64,000 nucleotides of DNA, taken from assembly GCA_947644305.1 (NCBI GenBank), contig CANRYS010000001.1:1-64000 (forward strand), given 5' to 3'. Source of the stretch: an uncultured Roseburia sp. (lineage in GTDB: Bacteria > Bacillota > Clostridia > Lachnospirales > Lachnospiraceae). The translations under genes were made by a program, and so were the position numbers. The notes beneath the pieces are model-generated. The model did not search any database and was not told the origin of the DNA. It saw only the letters and a list, made by a program, of their open reading frames with translations. Shown piece after piece: positions 19,835 through 28,844 of this stretch (its first letter is position 1; each line of letters starts with the position of its first letter).

Positions 19835-20057
19835 TTTCTTCGGCTGAGCGCCGTATACTTACACTAAAAACTCCGACATACAACTGCCAAGCCATGCAAG
19901 CTCGATTTCGGAAACTTCGTTTCCTTCTTCTCGCTTCGGCTGAGCGCCATATACAAAAAGAAAAGAACCCCCTGCCGCAAGCGAGCTTGCGCAGCCCTGA
20001 AAGCTCGATTTCGGAAACTTTGTTTCCTTCATCTCGCTTCGGCTGGGCGCCATATAC
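19835..20057. repeat. 57-bp intergenic repeat, two full and one partial copy
   Basis: Full copies at 19898-19954 and 20001-20057 share aagctcgatttcggaaact at the start and gcgccatatac at the end; 19835-19858 carries the last third. The units have internal inverted symmetry. Similar in style, not in sequence, to the repeats at 1-122. Confidence 0.8.
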
Positions 20058-20093
20058 ATTACACCAAAAAACTCCGCACACAAGCAAGCTTGT

Positions 20094-20169
20094 GCGGTAC
20101 AGCCGATAAACGGGGCGGGAACATAGCAGTAAACTGCTGCGTTCCCGCCCCGTTTATCGGCTGTACCGC
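20094..20169 (-). terminator. 76-nt perfect hairpin downstream of SleB-like gene
   Basis: Arms 20094-20122 and 20141-20169 are perfect 29-bp inverted repeats (gcggtacagccgataaacgg...), with a further gcagtaaactgc stem in the loop. It sits 40 bp after the SleB-like stop codon. No T-run follows on minus, so termination is plausible but unproven; a mobile hairpin element is the alternative. Confidence 0.65.
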
Positions 20170-20208
20170 TTAATGCGGAATTTTTACTTTTTGTGCATGG
20201 CTTGACAG

Positions 20209-20889
20209 TTACCGGAAAAATTCGTGGCAGCCGTAGGTCTTGATTTTTCTCAGAGCCCGGTCAAACCAGGCTACGTTGGAAGGACTGGAAGCGCTGCGGC
20301 ACATGAAATACAGTGCTCCATCAGAATAATCTTTACCTTCCAATGCTTTTTTTACTGCTTTTTTTGTCTTTTGGGAAACGGTTACCCTATAGTATCTGCC
20401 ATTTTGGATCGGTGAGAACTGCCGATGGGCAAATACAACGGCTTTTATCGTATTGGGGAAGTGTTTGGATTTGACCCGGTTCATGATCACATTTGCCACC
20501 AGGATCCGCCCTTTCAGGTCCTGATCTCCCGCTTCTGCCTCCACAATCCTCTCCAGTATTCTTCGCTCTTCCCGCTTCTTTTCACGGATACGCTCTTTTC
20601 TCTGACGTTCTTTTTCCAGTCGATATTCCCGTTCCCTTTCTTCTTCTTCATTTATATTGGAGTAATACTCATTGTTTTTTATCCTTTCCTGCGCTTTTAT
20701 GTTGGCATATTCGACACGTGCTGCCAGCTCCGCTGCCGCTGCCTCATTTTCTTCCATGATCATCTGTGGCTTAATCGCTACCGTAAAGGCTGCCGTTTCC
20801 TTGGCCTTCGGAGTGTTGCTCCAGGCTCCAAGGATTTCTACCACAAACATAATGTACAATATCATTACAAAAACTTTAATTCTTTTCAT
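20209..20889 (-). CDS. cell wall hydrolase, SleB-like, with coiled-coil
   Basis: 226 residues: N-terminal membrane or signal segment, a highly charged Glu/Arg coiled-coil of about 70 residues (roughly 45-115), then a SleB/Hydrolase_2 domain with IVEAEAGDQDLKGRILVA (catalytic Glu), VIMNRVKSKHFPNT and QFSPI. The C-terminus has two Cys and ends CHEFFR. It resembles the hydrolase at 11102 but the coiled-coil could hold it away from the membrane. GAGGTAGAG lies before the ATG. Confidence 0.87.
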   Translation of the reverse strand: MKRIKVFVMILYIMFVVEILGAWSNTPKAKETAAFTVAIKPQMIMEENEAAAAELAARVEYANIKAQERIKNNEYYSNINEEEEREREYRLEKERQRKERIREKKREERRILERIVEAEAGDQDLKGRILVANVIMNRVKSKHFPNTIKAVVFAHRQFSPIQNGRYYRVTVSQKTKKAVKKALEGKDYSDGALYFMCRSASSPSNVAWFDRALRKIKTYGCHEFFR

Positions 20890-21058
20890 ACACTCTACCT
20901 CACTTATTGTAGAGTATATGCAATTTTGTTAAATTTATTACAATTTTGTTACAATTATTTTTATTTTTTTATACAAAGCCAAGTGTAAAGTGCCTTTGGG
21001 CTAGAAATATCTTCTACGAAAACATTCATCGCGCCGCATAGTTTCTTCTCTTCCTTCA

Positions 21059-21523
21059 TTATATGTTTTTTATTTTAAATTCTCTCTCTGCCGCCCGCTT
21101 CTGATCCTTCTTAGCGATGTCCTCCCGCTTGTCATAAAGTTTTTTACCCTTTGCCAGAGCAATCTCGATCTTGATCAGGCTTCCCTTAAAATACACCTGC
21201 AGGGGCACTAGCGTGTAACCTTTTTGGGCCATTTTGCCGATCAGCTTGCGGATCTCGCTGCGGTGAAGCAGAAGCTTTCTTGGTCTCAAGGGATCTTTAT
21301 TAAAAATATTTCCCTTCTCATATGGACTGACATGCATACCATATACAAATACCTCACCCTTTTCCACACGGATGAATGCCTCTTTGATACTGCAGTGGCC
21401 CATCCGTATGGATTTAACCTCCGTGCCATGAAGCTCGATCCCTGCCTCATATTTATCTTCAATAAAATAATCATGCCATGCCTTTTTGTTGTTGGCGATC
21501 AGTTTTACCGTATCCTTCCCCAT
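21059..21523 (-). CDS. smpB: SsrA-binding protein SmpB
   Basis: 154-residue tmRNA partner for ribosome rescue. [21 protein letters not shown] at the start, [10 protein letters not shown] and the basic C-terminal tail [23 protein letters not shown] are hallmarks. Length is normal. Its first 25 codons lie inside a 116-bp perfect tandem duplication, so a second start and beginning of smpB exists just upstream. rnr lies upstream, the usual rnr-smpB pairing. The tmRNA gene itself was not found nearby. Confidence 0.97.
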   Translation of the reverse strand: MGKDTVKLIANNKKAWHDYFIEDKYEAGIELHGTEVKSIRMGHCSIKEAFIRVEKGEVFVYGMHVSPYEKGNIFNKDPLRPRKLLLHRSEIRKLIGKMAQKGYTLVPLQVYFKGSLIKIEIALAKGKKLYDKREDIAKKDQKRAAEREFKIKNI

Positions 21524-21681
21524 TTTCCTATACCTCCTTCGGAATCACGAAATCTATTGTTCTGGTATTTATCTTCAATAAAATAATCATGCCATGCCTT
21601 TTTGTTGTTGGCGATCAGTTTTACCGTATCCTTCCCCATTTTCCTATACCTCCTTCGGAATCACGAAATCTATTGTTCTGG
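21450..21681. repeat. perfect 116-bp tandem duplication across the rnr/smpB junction
   Basis: 21450-21565 and 21566-21681 are identical. Each copy carries the end of rnr, the smpB ribosome binding site and the first 25 smpB codons. The absence of differences means it is recent, under conversion, or an assembly artefact. Confidence 0.93.
21505..21639 (-). pseudogene. duplicated truncated smpB start (44-codon upstream ORF)
   Basis: Because of the 116-bp duplication, an ATG with the same AGGAGG site as smpB lies at 21639, four bases from the rnr stop. It encodes the first 25 SmpB residues, shifts frame at the junction (116 is not a multiple of three), and ends at TAA 21505-21507, inside the start of real smpB. 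It is broken as a gene, but overlapping stop and start could couple its translation to smpB. Confidence 0.7.
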
Positions 21682-23761
21682 TAAAGGTGTCGGCATACGC
21701 CACCTGCACCTTTATCTTCTGTCCCAGCCTAAGCTCTCTGCCACTGTATTTGCCTGTCACCCTGTAATTCTCACTGTCGTATTCATAACTGTCATCTTCC
21801 AGATCTGCGAGACGGATCATGCCCTCTACGGTATTGGGAAGTTCCACGTAAACACCCCAGGAAGTCACGCCGCTGATCACACCTTCAAAGACCTCTCCAA
21901 TCCGGTCTTTCATATATTCCGTCTTTTTCAGCTTGTCCACTTCCCGCTCTGCTTCATCTGCCCGACGTTCCAGATCACTACTGGCCTTTGCCACGCCGGG
22001 AAGAATGTCCTCGTAATGCTGACGACGCCGTGAGCTCATGCCGCCACGCAGGCTTTCTTTTATAATCCGGTGGATCTGCAGATCTGGATATCTTCGTATG
22101 GGAGATGTAAAATGGCAGTAATATTTGGTGGCGAGACCAAAATGTCCGTCATTTTCGGTGGAGTATCTGGCCCGTTTCATCGCTCTCAGGGTGATCCGGC
22201 TCAAAAATGTCTCTTCCTCAGAGCCCTCGATACTCTCGATCAGTTTCTGGATCTCTCTCGGATGAACCTCTTCATTTCCCACCTTCAGCGTATAGGAAAA
22301 ACTTCTTGCCAACGCCGCCAGTTCCTTGATCTTCTCCAGATCAGGATACTCGTGGGTACGGTAAACAAAAGGAATCTCCTGCCAGAAAAAATCCTCTGCC
22401 ACCACTTTGTTCGCCGCCAGCATAAATTCCTCGATAATTCGGGTGGCTGTGTTCCGGTCATAGGGAACGATATCCAGAGGTTTTCCCTGCCTATCTACCA
22501 CGATCTTGCACTCTGGAAAATCAAAATCGATAGATCCCTGCTTTTTACGGTTTTTGCGCAGAATACCCGCCAGTTCTTTCATCGTCTCAAACATCGGCAC
22601 CAGCTCCCGGAATTTTTCCCGCGCGCTCTCATCCCGCAGCGTAACAATGGCATTTACCTCTGTGTAACTCATCCTCCGGTCCACACAGATCACTGACTCC
22701 CCGATACGGGAATCCAGGATCTTCCCCTCTTTATTGTAGGAGATAATACAGCTCAGAGCCAATCTGTCCACACCCTCATTTAAAGAACAAATTCCATTTG
22801 ACAGCTTATGGGGCAGCATGGGAATCACGCGGTCCGTAAGGTACACACTGGTCCCCCGCTTCAATGCTTCTCTGTCCAGCGCCGATGCTTCTGTGACATA
22901 ATTTGTCACATCCGCAATATGCACGCCCAGCTCAAAACCCCCATCTTCTCTTTTGGTCAGCGTTATGGCATCGTCAAGATCCTTGGCATCCTCTCCATCT
23001 ATGGTCACGGTCTGGCAGCCACGAAAATCCATCCTGCCGGCAATCTCTTCACTGGCCACCTCAGAAGGAACCCTTGCTGTCTGGCGCATCACATCTTCTG
23101 GAAATTCTTCCGGCAGTGCAAATCCCCTTATGATGGACAGGATATCCACTCCAGGATCGTTGCTGTGGCCCAGAATTTCTATGATCTTTCCCTCTGGATT
23201 TTTCACACCGTCCCCAAAATCCTCGATCTCCACGACGACCTTGTGACCGGTGACCGCATCCATCGTCTTTCCCTTGGGGATATAGACGTCACTGGTAAAC
23301 TTTTCCCGGTCCACCACCACAAATCCATAATGGTTATTTCTCGTAAATGTCCCCACCACTGTCTCATTTTTCCGCTCGATCACTTTTATGATCTTTCCCT
23401 CACAGCGCTTTTTCCCATCTCCCTCTCGGAAAATCTGCACCATGACGATGTCTCCGTCATAGGCATTGGATACATAGGGCTCTGGAATAAAGACATCTCC
23501 TTCCTGGCCCTCCACCCGCACAAAGCCAAAGCCTCGGCTGGTAGCCATAAAGACTCCCGTATTTACATTTTCCTCCGGCAGCCGGTATCTTCCTGTCCGA
23601 TCCAATATGATCTTTCCTTCAGCCACCAATTCATCCAATATATCATGAAACTGTTTTCTTTCTTTTTTGGGCACGCAAAAGAGCAATGCCATTTCTTTGC
23701 CTTTTAACGGTTTATAATCATCTTCACATATGAAATGATATACCATTTGTTTTCTGTCCAT
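21644..23761 (-). CDS. rnr: ribonuclease R
   Basis: 705-residue 3'-5' exoribonuclease. N-terminal winged helix and cold-shock domains (GVFMATSRGFGFVRVE, about residue 70), central RNB domain with the metal-binding Asp run in TIDGEDAKDLDDAI (about residue 255), C-terminal S1 domain (GEVFEGVISGVTSWGVYVELPN). It degrades structured RNA and, with SmpB-tmRNA, defective mRNAs. Length is normal. smpB follows, and an intrinsic terminator separates it from secG upstream. Confidence 0.97.
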   Translation of the reverse strand: MDRKQMVYHFICEDDYKPLKGKEMALLFCVPKKERKQFHDILDELVAEGKIILDRTGRYRLPEENVNTGVFMATSRGFGFVRVEGQEGDVFIPEPYVSNAYDGDIVMVQIFREGDGKKRCEGKIIKVIERKNETVVGTFTRNNHYGFVVVDREKFTSDVYIPKGKTMDAVTGHKVVVEIEDFGDGVKNPEGKIIEILGHSNDPGVDILSIIRGFALPEEFPEDVMRQTARVPSEVASEEIAGRMDFRGCQTVTIDGEDAKDLDDAITLTKREDGGFELGVHIADVTNYVTEASALDREALKRGTSVYLTDRVIPMLPHKLSNGICSLNEGVDRLALSCIISYNKEGKILDSRIGESVICVDRRMSYTEVNAIVTLRDESAREKFRELVPMFETMKELAGILRKNRKKQGSIDFDFPECKIVVDRQGKPLDIVPYDRNTATRIIEEFMLAANKVVAEDFFWQEIPFVYRTHEYPDLEKIKELAALARSFSYTLKVGNEEVHPREIQKLIESIEGSEEETFLSRITLRAMKRARYSTENDGHFGLATKYYCHFTSPIRRYPDLQIHRIIKESLRGGMSSRRRQHYEDILPGVAKASSDLERRADEAEREVDKLKKTEYMKDRIGEVFEGVISGVTSWGVYVELPNTVEGMIRLADLEDDSYEYDSENYRVTGKYSGRELRLGQKIKVQVAYADTFTRTIDFVIPKEV

Positions 23762-23814
23762 TTTTTCCTCTCTTTCTCAATTCCTGGCTGCCATCCAGCC
23801 AGCAGGAGGCACTA

Positions 23815-23858
23815 AAGAAAACCTCTGAAGCTTTCCTTACAAAGACTCTTCAGAGGTT
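23815..23858 (-). terminator. terminator after secG
   Basis: acctctgaag/cttcagaggt stem, followed on minus by TTTTCTTTAG. It would end the ftsZ-secG transcript before rnr. Confidence 0.85.
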
Positions 23859-23892
23859 ACTGTTTATCTGGCTCAATTTTACGGTATGAAAT

Positions 23893-24132
23893 CTACATGT
23901 TCGCACAAAGTACAAGGGAAAGAATGATAAACAAAGCGCCAAGTACGGTGGTGATCTTTACCATCTTACCTTCTGTAGAACGTCCCTTATTCTTGCTCCA
24001 GTAAGTATCTGCGGCACCGGAAACGGCACCCAGCCCTGAATTTTTTCCTTCCTGCATCAAAACTACAACCACAATTGCAATACAGATAATAATATATAAT
24101 ACCTGTATCATTGTTTTAACCATTATAGACAT
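23893..24132 (-). CDS. secG: preprotein translocase subunit SecG
   Basis: 79 residues with two hydrophobic helices flanking the conserved loop (VVVLMQEGKNSGLGAVSGAADTYW). SecG is the accessory subunit of the SecYEG channel. 12 bp downstream of ftsZ and likely co-transcribed with it. AGGAGG precedes the ATG. Confidence 0.95.
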   Translation of the reverse strand: MSIMVKTMIQVLYIIICIAIVVVVLMQEGKNSGLGAVSGAADTYWSKNKGRSTEGKMVKITTVLGALFIILSLVLCANM

Positions 24133-24144
24133 CTTTTAGTCCTC

Positions 24145-25389
24145 CTATTTTCTATTTTTCTGAAGAAATGGTGGTATTTTAATTCCTTCCTGCATATCCT
24201 GGCTCTCTGACGGTGCTGTCGGCTTCAATGGCGTCACAGTTCTTTTCACTACCGGCATATCTTCAACCGTAGTCTGCTGAGATGGTTTGGATACCGGAGA
24301 CTGTCCCGCAGTGCTGCGCGGCTGATTCCCCATACCGGATAAAAAGCTGGGCCTGCGCATCGCAGAAACCGTAGCGGATGTCTCACCCAGAAAACTACTT
24401 CCTGTGCTAAAGGAACGTCCAAAATGTGACATGGCATCTTTTTCTTCCAGCCCCGTAGCGATCACCGTAATCGTAACCGTATCGGAATGTTCTTCATCCA
24501 TCATAGCACCAAAGATTATATTGGCATCCTCGCCTGTCATCTCCTGGACATATGTAGCAGCTTCATTCGCCTCAAGCAATCCAATATCACCTGAAACATT
24601 TATGATAACATGAGATGCGCCATCGATACTTGTCTCAAGCAGCGGACTGGTGATAGCTTGTTGTACCGCGTCGAGACATTTCGTCTCGCCCTTTCCGCTT
24701 CCGACTCCGATGTGTGCAATACCCTTGTCCTGCATAACCGTGACAACGTCTGCAAAATCGAGATTGATCAGTGCAGGCATATTGATCAGATCGGTAATAC
24801 CCTGAACACCCTGCTGCAATACCTGGTCTGCCATGCAGAATGCCTCAGCCATGGATGTCCTCTTGTCGCTAATCTCAAGTAATTTATCATTGGGAACCAC
24901 AATCAGTGTATCCACATGCTGCTTTAACTTGTCAATGCCCCCCATCGCATTGGTCATTCTCTGCTTTCCTTCAAATTTAAATGGCTTCGTCACCACGCCA
25001 ACTGTCAATATCCCCATATCCTTAGCGATCTGGGCAACCACCGGCGCCGCACCGGTTCCGGTTCCGCCTCCCATACCGCAGGTGACAAATACCATATCAC
25101 AACCCTTTATGATCTCCGTAAGCTCTTCACGGCTCTCCTCAGCAGCTTTTTCTCCGACATCTGGCTTCGCTCCTGCCCCAAGCCCTTTGGTCAGCTTCTC
25201 GCCAATCTGCATGCTCATGGGAGCCTTGCAGCTGCGTAAATGCTGCTTGTCCGTATTTACACAGACAAAGTCCACACCTTTGATTCCCTCGTCTATCATC
25301 CGGTTCACAGCATTATTCCCAGCGCCACCAACTCCGATCACAAGAATTTTAGCGGTGGATTCTGCTTCATTATTCATAATCTCTAGCAC
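24145..25389 (-). CDS. ftsZ: cell division protein FtsZ
   Basis: 414-residue tubulin-like GTPase that forms the Z ring. N-terminal [17 protein letters not shown]-binding [13 protein letters not shown] (about residue 105), T7 loop region NLDFADV, a variable linker (about residues 320-400) and the C-terminal peptide IPPFLQKN that binds FtsA/SepF-type partners. GTG start at 25389 has AAGGAGG seven bases upstream; an in-frame ATG at 25377 is the alternative. It has its own promoter-like sequence. Confidence 0.97.
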   Translation of the reverse strand: MLEIMNNEAESTAKILVIGVGGAGNNAVNRMIDEGIKGVDFVCVNTDKQHLRSCKAPMSMQIGEKLTKGLGAGAKPDVGEKAAEESREELTEIIKGCDMVFVTCGMGGGTGTGAAPVVAQIAKDMGILTVGVVTKPFKFEGKQRMTNAMGGIDKLKQHVDTLIVVPNDKLLEISDKRTSMAEAFCMADQVLQQGVQGITDLINMPALINLDFADVVTVMQDKGIAHIGVGSGKGETKCLDAVQQAITSPLLETSIDGASHVIINVSGDIGLLEANEAATYVQEMTGEDANIIFGAMMDEEHSDTVTITVIATGLEEKDAMSHFGRSFSTGSSFLGETSATVSAMRRPSFLSGMGNQPRSTAGQSPVSKPSQQTTVEDMPVVKRTVTPLKPTAPSESQDMQEGIKIPPFLQKNRK

Positions 25390-25475
25390 TACAGTTCCTC
25401 CTTCTATCCAAAAAGAAAATCTAAACGATGAGAAAAATCATATAGAATATACGCGCATTAAAGCATATATTATAT

Positions 25476-25504
25476 ATAATATAGTTTTTTCCAAAAATAA
25501 TCAA
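25476..25504 (-). promoter_or_regulatory. candidate ftsZ promoter
   Basis: On minus, TTGATT (25499-25504), 17-bp spacer, TATTAT (25476-25481), with an AT-rich region around. It lies in the gap between ftsQ and ftsZ, so ftsZ-secG may be expressed separately from the upstream dcw genes. Confidence 0.55.
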
Positions 25505-25546
25505 GTATAAAATGCAAGTTTTGCAAGTTTTTTGTTTCGTCAGCAC

Positions 25547-26254
25547 TCATTTTTTCTTAAGAATAATATCTCCCTTAAAATGATAATTTGTCATATCAAT
25601 CTCTCCCGAAAGCTGTTCTTCCTGTGCTTTCGCCAGCACACTTGAAAGAGCGGAAATCTGTTCATCATAGCTGTCTTTTTTGCCCAATTTCACCTGGATC
25701 TCCCCGGCATACAGATAGGCGGCATTCTTGTTATCAAAGATGACCCGTGACCAGTCCACCCCGTAATGCTGGAATAGATTGGCAAGATTCATGATCTGTC
25801 CTAACAGCTCCTCATCCTCCATCTTTACTTCCTCATAGATGGTGAACGTCGTCATGGTCTTTGTCTCAAACAATGGTATATCCGGCAGTTCCTCACCGGT
25901 GCTTCGCAGCACCATGCCATCTTTATCAAAGTAGATATACTGATTCATATACACAATTCCTGCAATGATCTTTTTTTCATACAATTTGATATGAATCTGA
26001 TGCATTCCCGGATAGGTGATCTCGTACTCCCTTACATAAGGAAGTTTCGCCGAAAAGCCAAGATGGTTTTTAAGCCACGAACCGACGATATTTTTATCCA
26101 TAAAACTACCACAGACTTCCGAGGCCACTACTTCTTCCGAAAAAAAAGTATTACCCTCCACCGTCACTGTCGTCACCTGAAACAAAAAAATGACAAGCAA
26201 AAGAATACCAGCCACCGTCACGGGAACCACGATCCTCCATGGTATATTTTTCAT
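25547..26254 (-). CDS. ftsQ: cell division protein FtsQ/DivIB
   Basis: 235 residues: short cytoplasmic start, one membrane helix (about residues 6-25), a POTRA-like domain (VTVEGNTFFSEEVV) and a beta domain, the layout of FtsQ/DivIB, which with FtsL and DivIC joins septal PBPs to the divisome. ATG at 26254 follows AAGGAG with eight-base spacing; the longer frame from 26302 would place that site inside the gene. It lies between murA and ftsZ. Confidence 0.87.
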   Translation of the reverse strand: MKNIPWRIVVPVTVAGILLLVIFLFQVTTVTVEGNTFFSEEVVASEVCGSFMDKNIVGSWLKNHLGFSAKLPYVREYEITYPGMHQIHIKLYEKKIIAGIVYMNQYIYFDKDGMVLRSTGEELPDIPLFETKTMTTFTIYEEVKMEDEELLGQIMNLANLFQHYGVDWSRVIFDNKNAAYLYAGEIQVKLGKKDSYDEQISALSSVLAKAQEEQLSGEIDMTNYHFKGDIILKKK

Positions 26255-26310
26255 TTTTATCCATCTCCTTATGTCAATGTGCCAGTGTGCTACTGCCTCC
26301 AATCGTTGTA

Positions 26311-27558
26311 TCAGACTACATATCTAGCGCACAGGCCGAGACTCTGCATATTTTCCACCGGAATCTCATATCCCCGAAGTATATAATGACTTTGATCTAC
26401 CATTGTCTTCCCCTCCGCCATCACACCGGCAAGCAATAGCGCTGCCCCGCTGCGAAGGTCCGTAGCCTGAACCATCTCTCCGTGGAGTCTTGTCACCCCT
26501 CTGACACAGGCGCGTTGTCCCGCCACTTCGATATCTGCTCCCATCTTTCTTAGCTGCCCCGCCACGAGAAACCGGTTCTCAAATACATTTTCTTCGATCA
26601 GGCTCTCCCCGTAAGAACGGGATAAAAGAGCCAAAAATAAAGACTGGGCATCGGTGGGAAAACCAGGATAGGGCTCTGTTCGTATATAGGGAACCGGTCG
26701 AATCCCGCCTTCGCCAGAGACTCTGATCTGGTCTCCTGTGGTCTCCATGCGACAACCGGTCATAGCAAGGTATTTCTTCTCTGCCTCAAAGGTATCACCA
26801 TACACCCTAAGGCATGCGCTACCCCCACTTCCAGCCACCATTGCCGCGTAGGTGAGAAAAGCGATCCGGTCTGTTTTCAGCCGGTAAACCACACCCTGTA
26901 GTTCACTGACGCCCTGGATGGTGATGCATTCTTCCCCATCACCAGATATCAGAGCGCCCATCTGCCTGAGAAACTCACATAATTCTCTGATTTCCGGTTC
27001 TTTTGCCGCATTCTCAAGGATCGTAGTCCCTTTCCGAAGCACAGCATATAAGATCACATTTTCTGTCGCTCCCACACTGGGATAGGGAAGCTTAACCCGC
27101 TCCGCCCCTCTGTTTCTGATCTCACAGCAGATGACATCTTCCTGTTGGCTGGTCTCCGCCCCCATAGCAGAAAATGCTGCCAGATGATAGTCCACCGGTC
27201 TTGCACCAATGGAGCATCCCCCCGGCAGGCGGATTCCTGCCACCTGCATCCTGCCTAACATACTGCCAAGAAATAGAATGGAAGCTCTGATATCCCCTAC
27301 TTCTTTCTGGGTAATCTCACTTTTGGTCACCGAAGCTGTGTCTATGATCAGCTTATCTTCCTCCCAACTGACCTTTGCACCGATATCCTTTAGTACGGCT
27401 GTCATGGAATAGACATCCTGTATCCTGGGACAATTTTCAATCACCGTTGTCTGTCTGCACAGTACTGTGGCTGCGATCATAGGAAGAACTGCATTTTTTG
27501 CACCCTGCACCGTCAGTTCCCCGGCAGCCTTTCTGCCACCCTCTACTTCTATTAACAC
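26311..27558 (-). CDS. murA: UDP-N-acetylglucosamine 1-carboxyvinyltransferase
   Basis: 415 residues. Catalyses the first committed peptidoglycan step, transfer of enolpyruvate to UDP-GlcNAc. VQGAKNAVLP at the start, the active-site Cys in GGCSIGARPVDYH (about residue 117) and the EPYPGFPTDAQ segment near the C-terminus are present. GTG start preceded by a purine-rich stretch. It sits within the dcw cluster between ftsW and ftsQ. Confidence 0.95.
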   Translation of the reverse strand: MLIEVEGGRKAAGELTVQGAKNAVLPMIAATVLCRQTTVIENCPRIQDVYSMTAVLKDIGAKVSWEEDKLIIDTASVTKSEITQKEVGDIRASILFLGSMLGRMQVAGIRLPGGCSIGARPVDYHLAAFSAMGAETSQQEDVICCEIRNRGAERVKLPYPSVGATENVILYAVLRKGTTILENAAKEPEIRELCEFLRQMGALISGDGEECITIQGVSELQGVVYRLKTDRIAFLTYAAMVAGSGGSACLRVYGDTFEAEKKYLAMTGCRMETTGDQIRVSGEGGIRPVPYIRTEPYPGFPTDAQSLFLALLSRSYGESLIEENVFENRFLVAGQLRKMGADIEVAGQRACVRGVTRLHGEMVQATDLRSGAALLLAGVMAEGKTMVDQSHYILRGYEIPVENMQSLGLCARYVV

Positions 27559-27575
27559 CGGAATCCCCCATCCAC

Positions 27576-27720
27576 ATATTCATGATAATATTATAAATAT
27601 GCGGTTAGAAGATGTTGGTATCATGTCTTAGTCCGTTTTTTTCGCTGTCCAAATATTTATGATAATATTATAAATATGCGGTTAGAAGGTTATGGTGTCA
27701 TGTCTTAGTCCGTTTTTTCG
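27576..27720. repeat. imperfect tandem duplication of the ftsW 3' end
   Basis: 27576-27643 and 27653-27720 are similar copies of about 68 bp, 76-77 bp apart, with roughly eight differences and one extra T in the first. The second copy holds the last ftsW codons and stop; the first is a decayed duplicate in the gap before murA. Confidence 0.82.
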
Positions 27721-28837
27721 ATATACCCAGGACCAGCCCCATCTCTGCCAAAAGGATCGACACACTGGTTCCTCCATAGCTGATAAAAGGCATCGGAATA
27801 CCTGTAGAGGGCATAGAATTGGTCACCACCGCAATGTTCATCATCACCTGGGTAGCAATATGTATCATAACACCGGTACAGATCAGTCCGCTAAACAGAT
27901 CCGGCGCCGTCACCGCCGTATTGTAGATTCTCCAAAGAAGAAGTATGAACATCAGTATAACGATTCCTGCTCCCACCATCCCCAGCTCTTCACAAATGAT
28001 GGAAAAGATCATATCATTGTGAGGTTCTGGTATAAAGCCCAGCTTCTGCATACTTTCTCCCAGCCCGGTCCCAAATACGCCTCCAGAGGCTATAGCATAC
28101 AGTCCCTGTAATATCTGAAATCCCTTTTCATGGTGTTCCACATCCAGCCAGATCTGAAACCGCTCCATTCGAAAGCCTTCTCCGAACAGAATAATCAAGG
28201 CAAAAAATACAACCCCTACCAAAATGATGCCGATGTAGATCCACTTTTTTTTCGCCGCCACAAAGCACATGCCGAAAGCAACGATAAAGACGACGATGGC
28301 CGTACTCAGATTTTCCATCGCCACCAGCCCCAGAAGCAACCCCACCGGCACAAACACCCGCACAATTCCCCGCAGCTTGCTCATCTCCTTCGGACGCATC
28401 TGAATAAAATAAGCCGCGATCAGGATCACTGCAATCTTCGTGATCTCTGAGGGTTGAAGCGATAGAGGACCGATGATCAGCCACCTCCTGGCGCCATTTT
28501 TTTCGGCTCCCATCAGGGAAGCGAGAACCTGCAACGTCGCCGCCACGAAATAAATCAGTGTGACCAACCGGATCCTCAGCCCTGGAATTTTCTTGATGTA
28601 GGCATGGTAATTGATATTTACCACCACCAACATCGCCGTGATTCCGGCGATAACTCCGAATAGCTGTTTCTTTAAAAAGTAAGCAGCATCATTGTATTTC
28701 ACCTGTGAAGTATATGAACTTGAACTGTAGATCATCAGCAGCCCAAACCCTACCAGACAGAGGGTAATGAGCAGGAGACTGTAATCAAAGGTACTTTCCC
28801 GCTGATAATTGGCCCGGTCCTGCCCGCTTTTTTTCAT
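27698..28837 (-). CDS. ftsW: SEDS-family peptidoglycan glycosyltransferase FtsW
   Basis: 379 residues with about ten membrane helices. SEDS motifs: [10 protein letters not shown] in the first helix region, the [17 protein letters not shown] segment, [25 protein letters not shown] and PFISYGGTS near the end. It polymerises lipid II at the septum (or spore septum, if SpoVE) with a class B PBP. ATG at 28837 is chosen by its GGAG site; the longer frame starts inside murD. It overlaps the murD end slightly either way. Confidence 0.94.
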   Translation of the reverse strand: MKKSGQDRANYQRESTFDYSLLLITLCLVGFGLLMIYSSSSYTSQVKYNDAAYFLKKQLFGVIAGITAMLVVVNINYHAYIKKIPGLRIRLVTLIYFVAATLQVLASLMGAEKNGARRWLIIGPLSLQPSEITKIAVILIAAYFIQMRPKEMSKLRGIVRVFVPVGLLLGLVAMENLSTAIVVFIVAFGMCFVAAKKKWIYIGIILVGVVFFALIILFGEGFRMERFQIWLDVEHHEKGFQILQGLYAIASGGVFGTGLGESMQKLGFIPEPHNDMIFSIICEELGMVGAGIVILMFILLLWRIYNTAVTAPDLFSGLICTGVMIHIATQVMMNIAVVTNSMPSTGIPMPFISYGGTSVSILLAEMGLVLGISKKRTKT

Positions 28838-28844
28838 TCCGATC

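Larger units (their letters stand above)
19566..20208. other. 643-bp repeat-rich intergenic region
   Basis: No credible gene. It holds the right copies of the repeats flanking the BspA-like gene (19608-19628, 19763-19795), a 57-bp unit at 19898-19954 repeated at 20001-20057 (four differences) with a partial third copy at 19835-19858, a small hairpin around 20076-20096, and a perfect 29-bp-arm palindrome at 20094-20169. Short frames across the 57-bp repeats have low-complexity, repeat-derived translations and are not called. Confidence 0.8.

Noticed and set aside
19827-20109. Several 70-86 codon frames in the repeat region
   Set aside because: Translations repeat the same block because they are derived from the 57-bp units; no ribosome site or recognisable domain.
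20890-21058. tmRNA (ssrA) next to smpB
   Set aside because: Only 169 bp is available and no tRNA-Ala-like end or tag frame was seen; ssrA must be elsewhere.
27559-27697. CRISPR-like array
   Set aside because: Only two imperfect units that include the end of ftsW; explained by tandem duplication.
28128-28484. 118-codon minus-strand frame inside ftsW
   Set aside because: Out-of-frame shadow of the ftsW coding sequence.
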